DNA of 64,000 nucleotides from IMG/VR virus record IMGVR_UViG_3300025769_000106, positions 1 through 64,000 of that record. The stretch is one strand, 5' to 3'. The DNA comes from a virus. The notes below the pieces were generated by a model. That model saw only the letters and a program-made list of their open reading frames with translations, did not search any database and had not been told where the DNA came from. This document shows positions 45,520 to 52,924 of the stretch, one piece after another; the first letter of the stretch is position 1, and each line of letters starts with the position of its first letter. The position numbers and the translations under genes are program-made.

Positions 45520-46133
45520 AGTACCGCCGCTCCCATTGTTGCGCCCTTAGCCATTGTTTGTCCAAAACCGCCTTGCTGCTGAACTTGATTCCCAAGCATA
45601 CCTCCAAGGAGGCTTCCAAAGAACCCAGGTTGTTGCGGATTCATCATTCCTCCCATGGTGTGCGCTTGTAGGAACATCTGTTTCTGTTGTTCATTCATTT
45701 GCAAAGTTTGTTGTGCAGATGCTTGCAATCGAGTGAGGGTGAGTCCAAGATTTTCAGGAGACATTGTGTTGATTGAAGCAGGGAGACTGGCTGCATCTAA
45801 GGTCATCAATCCAGTTGCTTCATCCAATTTGAACGAAACAGAGGAAAAGAATTCTTTCACAGACAGGCGAACGATTTCACCGATCAACTCCATCATCAAA
45901 GGCATATTTTGAGTCGTCATGAATTGAGCCATAGGATCATAAAGAGAAAGCAGACGTGCGGTTGCCGTGATTGGGTCATTTGCCATTTGCTGCATCATAG
46001 GATTTTGAGCCATTTGCATACCCATCATTGATGGATCCATTCCCATTCCCATTCCCATTCCCATGCTGTTCATTTGCGTCGGTGCGCCGAATTGTTGAGT
46101 CGGCTGTGTTTCATTCTTTGAGAACCATCCCAT
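45516..46133 (-). CDS. Met/Gln-rich low-complexity protein (205 aa)
   Basis: An ATG at 46133 (GAGGGATGAT upstream) gives MGWFSKNE; an ATG two codons earlier is possible. Residues 20-55 are a Gly-Met repeat (GMGMGMGM) followed by Met/Gln-rich sequence. The centre (60-140) is regular and helical with RLLSLYDPMAQF and LIGEIVRLSVKEFFSSVSF. The C-terminal 60 residues are Gly/Gln/Met rich and mildly hydrophobic. Coding-sequence repeats, not an intergenic element. Probably a structural or assembly protein; no family recognised. Confidence 0.7.
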   Translation of the reverse strand: MGWFSKNETQPTQQFGAPTQMNSMGMGMGMGMDPSMMGMQMAQNPMMQQMANDPITATARLLSLYDPMAQFMTTQNMPLMMELIGEIVRLSVKEFFSSVSFKLDEATGLMTLDAASLPASINTMSPENLGLTLTRLQASAQQTLQMNEQQKQMFLQAHTMGGMMNPQQPGFFGSLLGGMLGNQVQQQGGFGQTMAKGATMGAAVL

Positions 46134-46135
46134 AA

Positions 46136-47125
46136 TCATCCCTCATTCGTTGGCGTTGTTGAGCCTTGTTGCTGCCCCAATATAGCGTTGTTCATTTGAT
46201 TTTGCATATTTCCGCCCATTCCCATTGCGTTTCTTTGAGCCAGTAAGGTTTCCGATTGAATTGCTCGAAGATCAAATGTGATGTGTACCAGATCAACAAC
46301 ACCAGTCGAAGGGTTAGGCAATTGCGTCAAATGAATGCCTTTGCTATGTTGAGCGTCTTTGTGAATCATTGCAAAGAATTGATCATACTTCAACAATGAA
46401 TCGGGTGTGCTTCGATTTGTCTTCGTTGAACCTGCTGCCATCAATGCCCCCATACCTGGGATTTTGGTGAACTTTGTTCCCTTGCTTGCAAAACGTTTGA
46501 ATCCTTGAGATTCCAAATCATGTTCTTGCAATATGGATCGTAGCGTATGATAAATGTGCAGATGTGCAGGGCAAAGGGTGCTATTCATCTCATCGCCGTG
46601 ATCACCGTGCGTTCGAGCCAGAGGCTTCTTTGCATTCCCCGTATCTTCATCAAACCAATAAATGTCGGCCAATGAAAGTCCTGTCGCCTCGTCAACGATG
46701 TGTGCATAAGCATTATCGCCTTCAAGGAAACGTCGAATGTCAACTCCACAACAAGCACATTCATGTGCAGCATTGTATCGGTAAATTTTGAAAAGACCCA
46801 GATTATAAGAAGGTGGCCTTAACGCTTTACGGAGCATTTTGATGTTCTTTTTTCGAGCCTTTGCAGGATTCTTTGGATTTGACTTCAATTGGATCTCAAC
46901 AGTTGGAATCAATTGTTCTTCGCCAACATCTCCTGTCGATCCAGCACTTGCCATCTCAGCACGTTGCTGAGTCTTCAACAATTCATAGGATACTCCTGAT
47001 TGTTGAGCCACACCTCGAAGTTGTTCGTCGGACAGTCCTCGAAGAGAGATACCTCCCCCAAACGAAAAAGGGTTGAACGCCCTTGCATTCCACGCCATTA
47101 ACCCTGCCATAACTGACAACATCAT
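46136..47125 (-). CDS. Cys/His-rich protein with hydrophobic N-terminus (329 aa)
   Basis: The N-terminus MMLSVMAGLMAWNARAF is hydrophobic and could be a signal-anchor. A zinc-like cluster follows in the middle: HECACCGVD (about 122-130), then RTHGDHGDEMNSTLCPAHLHIYH (about 168-190), reminiscent of an HNH or treble-clef zinc site. The C-terminal part is Met/Asn/Gln rich (NAMGMGGNMQNQMNNAI). No Shine-Dalgarno is evident. Between the GTPase and a Met-rich protein. Function unknown; an HNH-type nuclease is a possible but unproven reading. Confidence 0.7.
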   Translation of the reverse strand: MMLSVMAGLMAWNARAFNPFSFGGGISLRGLSDEQLRGVAQQSGVSYELLKTQQRAEMASAGSTGDVGEEQLIPTVEIQLKSNPKNPAKARKKNIKMLRKALRPPSYNLGLFKIYRYNAAHECACCGVDIRRFLEGDNAYAHIVDEATGLSLADIYWFDEDTGNAKKPLARTHGDHGDEMNSTLCPAHLHIYHTLRSILQEHDLESQGFKRFASKGTKFTKIPGMGALMAAGSTKTNRSTPDSLLKYDQFFAMIHKDAQHSKGIHLTQLPNPSTGVVDLVHITFDLRAIQSETLLAQRNAMGMGGNMQNQMNNAILGQQQGSTTPTNEG

Positions 47126-47135
47126 AAAGGCATCG

Positions 47136-47867
47136 CTACATAGATTGGAGTAGTTCAGTCAATGACTTTTCCACGTTTATGCCATGCTGAGAGGATATTG
47201 CTTTGATTTCGGCACGGATCCCCGCCCTTCTCAATCGTTTCAATGATTCACGGTACGGGGCAACCACAGGATGTTCCTTCTGCATACCGTACTCCCAAAG
47301 GGTCTGGGCGTTTTGATCCCACCAAACATCGATCTTATTCACCATCAAACAAAACAATCGAGGAACATATTTTTTTGAGTTCCGTCTTGATTTTCTTGAA
47401 ATGTTCTTGCTAATATCCTTTTTGATGATATTGTCCACCAAGTAGGCTAATCCCGCAGCAGAATCAGCAGCAAATTGAGGGGAGGTCATTGATCTGTGAT
47501 CGACCATGTAAATGATCAATTCCACTTTTCGCCCAAACATATCATCGACCCAAAGGTTGCGAAACATATGATCTCCCGCCAGATCAGTTGTTTGAACAGG
47601 GGTTTTGTCTTTCTTGTACCGTATTTTTTTCCGAGTAGCGGTCGGATCCTGAAAACCAGTTGATGTTTTTGCTTTTGGATGAGAGGTACGAAAATGCAAA
47701 GGTATCGGTTCAATATCACCTGGAACGGTGAGATATTGATCGAGAGTTGTTTTTCCAACCAAAGAAGGCCCGTATATCCCTACTCGATACGGTTTCAAAA
47801 CACGGTACATTGCATAAAGTGCAGATGTCGATGCCATCAACATATGCCCTGCGATAAGGGCTGACAT
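47136..47867 (-). CDS. Membrane-anchored Ras/ARF-like small GTPase
   Basis: 243 aa; ATG 47867 after GGTGGTC. Residues 1-22 form a hydrophobic anchor (MSALIAGHMLMASTSALYAM). GTPase motifs: G1 GPSLVGKTT (33-41), G3 DLAGD (95-99), G4 NKID (177-180) and G5 AISSQ (223-227); a Thr in the TSTG region near 68-71 could be G2. A basic insert (DISKNISRKSRRNSKK, about 151-166) precedes the G4 strand. All core nucleotide-binding motifs look intact. The family switches between GTP and GDP forms to control assembly or trafficking. Small GTPases of this type are rare in tailed viruses. Flanked by membrane proteins, so it probably acts at a membrane. Confidence 0.85.
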   Translation of the reverse strand: MSALIAGHMLMASTSALYAMYRVLKPYRVGIYGPSLVGKTTLDQYLTVPGDIEPIPLHFRTSHPKAKTSTGFQDPTATRKKIRYKKDKTPVQTTDLAGDHMFRNLWVDDMFGRKVELIIYMVDHRSMTSPQFAADSAAGLAYLVDNIIKKDISKNISRKSRRNSKKYVPRLFCLMVNKIDVWWDQNAQTLWEYGMQKEHPVVAPYRESLKRLRRAGIRAEIKAISSQHGINVEKSLTELLQSM

Positions 47868-47877
47868 CAAAGACCAC

Positions 47878-48102
47878 CTATCCGCTTAATCCTTTGAAAA
47901 AATTGACCACATCGGAAGGGGATACTCCCAAGATTTCCAATCCGAACAGAATAGCAAATGTGAGAGCGATTCCTCCGATCAAAGCAACAACTGTTCGTAC
48001 CCATCCTGCAACTCGCTCCATTTTTCGCTCATACGCATTTTCCGCCAGGATCTGCGACATGGCTTCGGTTTGACGCTCTTGCGTTGTTGTGAAAGGCCAC
48101 AT
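47878..48102 (-). CDS. Small single-pass membrane protein (74 aa)
   Basis: An amphipathic, charged first half (QERQTEAMSQILAENAYERKMERV) is followed by a hydrophobic segment VVALIGGIALTFAILFGLEIL (about 39-59) and a short tail DVVNFFKGLSG. GAGGGGG precedes the ATG. The composition fits a small holin-like or scaffold-anchoring membrane protein. It sits directly upstream of the GTPase. Confidence 0.7.
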   Translation of the reverse strand: MWPFTTTQERQTEAMSQILAENAYERKMERVAGWVRTVVALIGGIALTFAILFGLEILGVSPSDVVNFFKGLSG

Positions 48103-48114
48103 AAGGATACCCCC

Positions 48115-48549
48115 TCAGTCTTGGTCTTCTTCTTTCTTTTGCGGAATTCCGAACTGTTGGATCGGGGGGGTGGATGCTTGTTGTTGCCAATAAGTCCTTT
48201 TGTTGGCTCGACGCTGATGAAGTCGTTGTTGACCACGCATCCACTTGTCCACTTGGTTTTCCTTTGCGAATTCGGCTCGCATAGCAAGTGAATCTCGAAC
48301 ACCACCCACATGGAATAAAACCATGGCCGTACAAAGGAATCCAAAACAGATCAATCCGTATTGCAATCCCATTTCAGCAGGTCCAGCATCTGGGAGATAC
48401 CAACCCATGTGTGATACTGCGACAGATGTTCCCGTCAAAAGTGCTTGCCATAGAAGCATAGCGATCAAGTTCACATCAATACGATTTGAATCGTCGCTCA
48501 CATACGGAGCGGGATAATACTGTGGCGGTTCGTTATTTGGTTTATTCAT
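48115..48549 (-). CDS. Membrane protein, two predicted helices (144 aa)
   Basis: The N-terminal 25 residues are Pro/Asn/Tyr rich and polar. Two hydrophobic segments follow (about 27-50, VNLIAMLLWQALLTGTSVAV, and about 64-85, LQYGLICFGFLCTAMVLFHV). The C-terminal half is cytosolic-looking, basic and Gln rich (RRANKRTYWQQQ) and ends acidic. First gene of a run of membrane-associated proteins next to the GTPase. No family recognised; a virion or cell membrane location cannot be decided. Confidence 0.75.
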   Translation of the reverse strand: MNKPNNEPPQYYPAPYVSDDSNRIDVNLIAMLLWQALLTGTSVAVSHMGWYLPDAGPAEMGLQYGLICFGFLCTAMVLFHVGGVRDSLAMRAEFAKENQVDKWMRGQQRLHQRRANKRTYWQQQASTPPIQQFGIPQKKEEDQD

Positions 48550-48713
48550 TGTATCTCATCTCCTTTGCTCTTGTTTTGAAAGTAAAAAGCGAGAACATGA
48601 TTCATGAAAGAGGACTTCGATTCTCGGCCTCTTTCGCTTTCCATTTTCTTGAAAAGATCTTCTCGCATGACTACGGACACGTGTCGCCCCATAAGAACCT
48701 CTCATGGTTCACA
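48550..48713. promoter_or_regulatory. Divergent intergenic region with palindromes
   Basis: The non-coding region between the plus-strand gene and the membrane-protein operon has a perfect palindrome-like CATGATTCATG at 48596-48606 and a near-perfect GAAAAGATCTTCTC at 48651-48664. Either could be a regulator-binding site. AAGGAGATGAG before 48549 is the Shine-Dalgarno of the operon's first gene. Confidence 0.4.
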
Positions 48714-48722
48714 CCTATATGA
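48714..48722. promoter_or_regulatory. Bidirectional TATA-like element CCTATATGA
   Basis: CCTATATGA on the plus strand lies 52-60 bases before the plus-strand gene; its complement TCATATAGG faces the minus-strand operon beginning at 48549. The identical nine bases occur at 28142-28150 in front of the prohead protease gene. It could serve either or both directions. Confidence 0.45.
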
Positions 48723-48773
48723 GCGTTGAGATGTCCAACAACATGAAATAATTTGGCTGATGTGGCACTACAT

Positions 48774-49286
48774 ATGAGCAATGCGCCAACGATCCTTGTT
48801 GCAGTTCAAACATTAAGATCATTCAATCAAGCCTTATCGGGTATGTCTTCCGATCAGGAATCTGTTGCAAATTGGATTCGACGCTATGCTGAGTCCGATT
48901 CTCGAAGCAGCACATTCCCCAAGGATGCGGCAATTGGTTTGCTTTCGCACTTGCAAAACCCCGTTTTTGCAAATGCAAACCTTACCTCCGAGCAACAGGC
49001 TTGGTCTGGATTGATGTCATCTGCTGAACAAATGCTCCAAGAAGAGAACAATTGGATCGGACAAAAATCTGCACAGCAAAACGCAACGACATTTACTCGG
49101 ATGTTTGGAAGTGATTTGACATGGATTCAACTCTTCGCTCAGGCAAACAGCGTACCAAGCCATTGGACAAACGAATACATGATCAATTATTTGATCACAG
49201 AATTAAGATCCTGTCAAGGGTCATCTGGAGCGGGAGCAATACCTCACACGGCTTTGGCTCCGAATGTTTCTCAAAACATCCCTTAA
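48774..49286 (+). CDS. Only plus-strand gene; unknown function (170 aa)
   Basis: An ATG at 48774 is preferred to an upstream in-frame TTG at 48753. The protein starts MSNAPTILVAVQTLRSFNQAL and is mostly helical with Ser/Gln/Asn-rich segments; Trp residues recur (ANWIRR, QAWSGL, TWIQLF, HWTNEY). No membrane helix or catalytic motif is seen. It is transcribed against all other genes, from the gap shared with the membrane-protein operon, and ends within the last codons of the 389-aa methyltransferase. A TATA-like box (48714-48722) is about 55 bases upstream. The isolated orientation may mean separate timing, for example early expression. Confidence 0.75.
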   Translation: MSNAPTILVAVQTLRSFNQALSGMSSDQESVANWIRRYAESDSRSSTFPKDAAIGLLSHLQNPVFANANLTSEQQAWSGLMSSAEQMLQEENNWIGQKSAQQNATTFTRMFGSDLTWIQLFAQANSVPSHWTNEYMINYLITELRSCQGSSGAGAIPHTALAPNVSQNIP

Positions 49287-50452
49287 CCCATTTGATCCCA
49301 AACGTTTTGGAAAATGTCTTGATCGATGTTAGCCATGCCCATTAACTCCGACTTTTTCCCTCGAACAGCACCTTTACCACCGCTGGTTTCCTTTCTTTGA
49401 AGTTCATGGATGTCAAAGCCCATTTGTTTCATTGGGTCAACGATGGCGGGTTCAAATGAATTGAATACAACAGTTGGAAAGGCATTGTCTTTCAATGCCT
49501 CAATCATAGCAAGAGTCTTTCTTTGATCATCCATTGTGAAGAAATTTAATGCCCCTTCTTCCCCCAAATATGGAGGGTCGAGAAGAAACATATCGTTGGC
49601 GGGGTCAATTCCAATATCCGATGACAACTGCACATCCAATGGTCGATTGAGGTATTCCCAGTCTTGCATGACCTCCGCCCAAGGATCCAACTTCCATCGA
49701 CCTTTACCGCCCAAAAGCGTTTGCGGTCTAAACGTGTTCCCCTTTCCAGGCTTCAAACGATTTGGCTGATCCCCCATCATGTCAAAATAGGCAGACTCAA
49801 AACCTTGATCGATTGGCTTGTTTCCTGTAAATCGTATCGAACTATTCCATTTGTTGAAGTACGAAGGGGTTGAGGGAGAGTACCTAAGCAAACCGTTCAT
49901 CGCCATATGTTGAAGAACCAAAAACAATTGATCTTTTCTTTGCCTTTCACTTTGGGCAATAACCCCAATTGCTTCTTTTTCACGGAGTTCATTGAATTCC
50001 TGTCGCAATTCATAGAATTTTGGACCCATAAAGAAAGGCTTTCCTCCCATATCATCAACCATACTTTGTGGGATTTTACCAAGATCCATCATTTCGCCCG
50101 TTTGTTGATTGGGCATCATAACTGAATCACCTGCTTGATACGTGAATTCTTCTGGGTCAAATTCCAAAGATTCAGGATCTCGAATTAAGCGTTGATGAAA
50201 TGATGCCAGATCAGGATTGATGTCCATGAGAACAGATCGCTCTGGCCTCATACCCAAAGAAAGACCCGATGCTCCGCCAAACGGTTCAATGACTCGACGA
50301 TTAGGGAACATTTGTTTCAACGCACGACCAATCCGCTGATACTGCGGATTTGCTTTGTTGCCTTGAATTTTAATCGCAGGAGGCAACGATCCGCCCGTTT
50401 GCAAAGCCCTCAATGCTTTTTTGTATTGAGGATGCTCTTTGCGAATGTCCAT
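49283..50452 (-). CDS. Dam-like DNA methyltransferase with C-terminal tag-like motif
   Basis: The ATG at 50452 follows GGAGGTG by six bases, so it is preferred to the longer frame from 50539, giving 389 aa. Motif I: VIEPFGGASGLSLG, then VLMDINPDL; catalytic motif FLLDPPYLG. This is a D12/Dam-type N6-adenine methyltransferase, with a long central insertion that may form the target recognition domain. There is no leader at the N-terminus, but the protein ends DIFQNVWDQMG, similar to the C-terminus of the preceding protein. It is the second adenine methyltransferase of the block and only loosely similar to the 404-aa one. It converges with the plus-strand gene with a 4-base overlap. Confidence 0.88.
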   Translation of the reverse strand: MDIRKEHPQYKKALRALQTGGSLPPAIKIQGNKANPQYQRIGRALKQMFPNRRVIEPFGGASGLSLGMRPERSVLMDINPDLASFHQRLIRDPESLEFDPEEFTYQAGDSVMMPNQQTGEMMDLGKIPQSMVDDMGGKPFFMGPKFYELRQEFNELREKEAIGVIAQSERQRKDQLFLVLQHMAMNGLLRYSPSTPSYFNKWNSSIRFTGNKPIDQGFESAYFDMMGDQPNRLKPGKGNTFRPQTLLGGKGRWKLDPWAEVMQDWEYLNRPLDVQLSSDIGIDPANDMFLLDPPYLGEEGALNFFTMDDQRKTLAMIEALKDNAFPTVVFNSFEPAIVDPMKQMGFDIHELQRKETSGGKGAVRGKKSELMGMANIDQDIFQNVWDQMG

Positions 50453-50454
50453 GA

Positions 50455-51501
50455 TCACACCTCCTTGCATTCGTCCCATGCTGCTTTGAAAATATCCATT
50501 GATCGTCGGATAATGTCGCCAGTAAGTGCCGTATCCCACAATTCCCGTCCAGCAGTTGTCAAATCATTTGGATCAAAATACAATCCGTGAGTCCCAGTTG
50601 CTATGCCTCGATCCAACGCAAAGACTGAAAAATCGTTCCCTGCGGTCAAAGAAAGAGGGACAGGGATTCCATCAAAGGTGTAGCCACTTCGAGGATCCGT
50701 GTATTCGACATAGCGTTGACCAGGGCGATTAGGCTGGAAGTCGCTCCACCCAATAGGAATCTGCAAAAGCGGATCAACTGATCCTGAAACACCGCCTCTC
50801 CTTGCTTCTCGCCACGGCATTCCAAAGTCCTGTCTCAAAGGCAGACGTTGTGAAGGTTTCCACTTTTGTTTTGGAGGCAATGTTGGATCTTTGATGTCAT
50901 ATACGGTGTACCCAAATCGAGGAGCCTCCCATGAACCCATTGCCATCATTGCATCTCCTGCTTGATTCCTTCCAAGCCTCATCTCTTCATGCATACCCAA
51001 TATGTCCATTGGGGTTCTCTCACCAGAATACAGTTGTTGCAACTCATCGGGAGTCAAATCCCCTGCTGTCCACATATGTGCCGTTCGATTGGCATTCCCA
51101 CGTGCATCCGTGTTCTTTTGTTTTCTCCCAAGCCAAGCATCCATCTGCTTATTTTCATTGACACGGAAAAATGGATTCCTCAAAGGAAGTGCATTTGCGA
51201 TTCCAATTGTTTCTTGACCGCCTCGAAGGATGCTCAATACGCCTGTGTTTGGCCTAATTTGACCCGTGTGAAGGTTCAAACCTGGTGCGATGTGAGGTAC
51301 ATTGATGTCGATATTGCGGAATGCTTCGACATTGTGAGGGCGACCCCATGTAAAACCGCCTTCTTTCAAATCCCTTAATTCACGGTTTTTCTTGCTCTCC
51401 AAGGGATAGGCGATCACGCCATCAGTTGATACTGTTCCCAAATCAACTCGATCACGCTCGTTTTTCAAAACGAGATCAAAGGCTTGATTGAATGCTGTCA
51501 T
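50455..51501 (-). CDS. Leader-tagged protein with a second tag-like C-terminus (348 aa)
   Basis: The leader MTAFNQAFDLVLKN replaces the Trp by Phe. The last residues, DIFKAAWDECKEV, again show F-x-x-A-W-D-x-x-K, so both ends carry the motif. The body is rich in Arg, Gly and Pro with recurrent LRxGxPR-like stretches (for example RQDFGMPWREARRGG around 230-244) and DPRSGYTFDG; no family is recognised. GGGAGGGAT precedes the ATG. Its stop is two bases before the next ATG. Confidence 0.85.
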   Translation of the reverse strand: MTAFNQAFDLVLKNERDRVDLGTVSTDGVIAYPLESKKNRELRDLKEGGFTWGRPHNVEAFRNIDINVPHIAPGLNLHTGQIRPNTGVLSILRGGQETIGIANALPLRNPFFRVNENKQMDAWLGRKQKNTDARGNANRTAHMWTAGDLTPDELQQLYSGERTPMDILGMHEEMRLGRNQAGDAMMAMGSWEAPRFGYTVYDIKDPTLPPKQKWKPSQRLPLRQDFGMPWREARRGGVSGSVDPLLQIPIGWSDFQPNRPGQRYVEYTDPRSGYTFDGIPVPLSLTAGNDFSVFALDRGIATGTHGLYFDPNDLTTAGRELWDTALTGDIIRRSMDIFKAAWDECKEV

Positions 51502-51513
51502 TTTATCCCTCCC

Positions 51514-52500
51514 TCAATGTTTTACATAGTCAATGTTTTGAACATTGGGGCGATAACACGCATCGCATCTTGCATCCAAGCACGTCTTTGCAGGGTTTGC
51601 TTCATCTGTTGTTAAGCAAACCTCTTCTGGTCTTCGAGAAAGACTCTTATCGGAAACAACACCTGTTGTCAACAATTGAGGGAATTCTTCCATCATATCG
51701 AGGTCTTTTTGATCCATCAATGGAACTCCCCTTTGCTCATTGAGATCATTGTCAAGTGTTTGATCAATATGGGGGATTGATAGCCTCAATGCCAAATTCG
51801 GTGGCAACGATCCTCTTGCCCCCATGACTCTGCGAACAGATCCCCATTCTCTTGTTGGAATCCAGTTGAATATGTCTGGATTTTTCTCTGCGATTGCAAT
51901 CATGTAGGCCAAATGTTCGGGTGAATCAACATCTCCCGAATCATGCCATCGGAAATCTCCGAACGGTTGAGGAGCAACAGAAGGAATTTTGTGAGCGAGG
52001 GCAGATGCCCAAAGAGAAGGATCGCGTTTCAAAGCAGCATAGTTCCGAAGTAAATGTCTTTGAACATTGTTAGCCCCATATGTGAATCCTATATTCCCTT
52101 TTGGATGAGCATAACAATTGTAGCATACTGATCCTGGAACCTCTCGAAGCCGTCCACCTACTTTGCACATATGTGTCGGAAGAGAATATGTTTGATTCAA
52201 CATTTTACCTGGTGTCGAAAAGCCCCCTCCCATCGCTGCTCTTGCTTCTTGTTCTGCCGTCCATTTGCTTTCAGGCATGAATGGAGCAATGTCTCGCGCT
52301 GTCATGTCAAGATCTGCATCGATTTTGCGGCTACGCAACTTTGCAAATTCCTTTATTCCTCTTGGATCCTTTGTGAGGTAATTGAAAGTGGTTCGGTTAT
52401 TTTTGGGAAAGGGTTCATCGCTCAATAAATCATCAAAGGTAAAATCATCAGGATCAAGGGCTTTGATGAGTAAATTCCATGCTTGATTAAACAGATTCAT
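51514..52500 (-). CDS. Leader-tagged GP88-like protein
   Basis: 328 aa; leader MNLFNQAWNLLIKAL, preceded by GGGGGG. The body resembles the phage gene product 88 family: Cys-rich PGSVCYNCYAHPKG, an Asn-containing helix, FRWHDSGDVDSPEHL, and NWIPTREW. In that family comparable C-x(n)-C-Y-A, H-x-S-G-D and P-T-R-x-W elements are conserved. Extra cysteines near the end (CLDARCDACY) could make a metal or iron-sulphur site with the first cluster. Biochemical function of the family is not established to my knowledge. Context places it among tagged enzymes. Confidence 0.75.
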   Translation of the reverse strand: MNLFNQAWNLLIKALDPDDFTFDDLLSDEPFPKNNRTTFNYLTKDPRGIKEFAKLRSRKIDADLDMTARDIAPFMPESKWTAEQEARAAMGGGFSTPGKMLNQTYSLPTHMCKVGGRLREVPGSVCYNCYAHPKGNIGFTYGANNVQRHLLRNYAALKRDPSLWASALAHKIPSVAPQPFGDFRWHDSGDVDSPEHLAYMIAIAEKNPDIFNWIPTREWGSVRRVMGARGSLPPNLALRLSIPHIDQTLDNDLNEQRGVPLMDQKDLDMMEEFPQLLTTGVVSDKSLSRRPEEVCLTTDEANPAKTCLDARCDACYRPNVQNIDYVKH

Positions 52501-52885
52501 CTCGATCCCCCCTCACTTTACGGTGGAGGTTCTGCAATGTTTGCGTTGGTAATTCACTTGTCTCGCTTTTCTTAGGGCGTTTTTGTTCGCCTTCTTTCTT
52601 TCGAGGAACGCCTCTTGCACGATCCAGCAGGTTTTGAATTGAAGGGGGGAGGGGTTCGTCTTTTGCTTTTGGAGGAGATCCCATTTTGAAACCTGTTATG
52701 GCGGGTTTATTGAAATCCTTTGTTGCTACACGCTTTGGTGCGCCTCCCTTGCCGCTCATAACCTCATCAACAGCGGCCTCAATGTCCCGTTCCATATCAG
52801 GATTGGGTTTGTGAGGATAACGGCCTTTCCAAGGATTATCACCTTTCATGATCAGCCACGCTTTTTGAAACGTAGCATCCGCCAT
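52487..52885 (-). CDS. Leader-tagged basic disordered protein (132 aa)
   Basis: The leader ADATFQKAWLIMKGDNP is offset by two residues but keeps F-x-x-A-W-x-x-x-K. The remainder is Lys/Pro/Glu rich with repeated short basic clusters (PRKK, KRPKKS) and few hydrophobic residues, so it is probably disordered and may bind nucleic acid. No Shine-Dalgarno is visible and a 39-base gap precedes it. No enzyme motif. The overall composition is like internal, DNA-associated head proteins, but that is inference. Confidence 0.75.
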   Translation of the reverse strand: MADATFQKAWLIMKGDNPWKGRYPHKPNPDMERDIEAAVDEVMSGKGGAPKRVATKDFNKPAITGFKMGSPPKAKDEPLPPSIQNLLDRARGVPRKKEGEQKRPKKSETSELPTQTLQNLHRKVRGDRDESV

Positions 52886-52924
52886 AAGGATCGGTAAATG
52901 GCCTTTGGATTTGAATATGTTGAT

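Noticed and set aside
46020-46075. Tandem DNA repeat in the Met-rich gene
   Set aside because: The repeat is the coding sequence for a short Gly-Met run inside a real gene; there is no sign of a mobile or regulatory repeat.
49283-50539. Longer start for the 389-aa methyltransferase at 50539
   Set aside because: It would overlap the upstream gene by 85 bases, whereas the ATG at 50452 follows a strong GGAGGTG at ideal distance.
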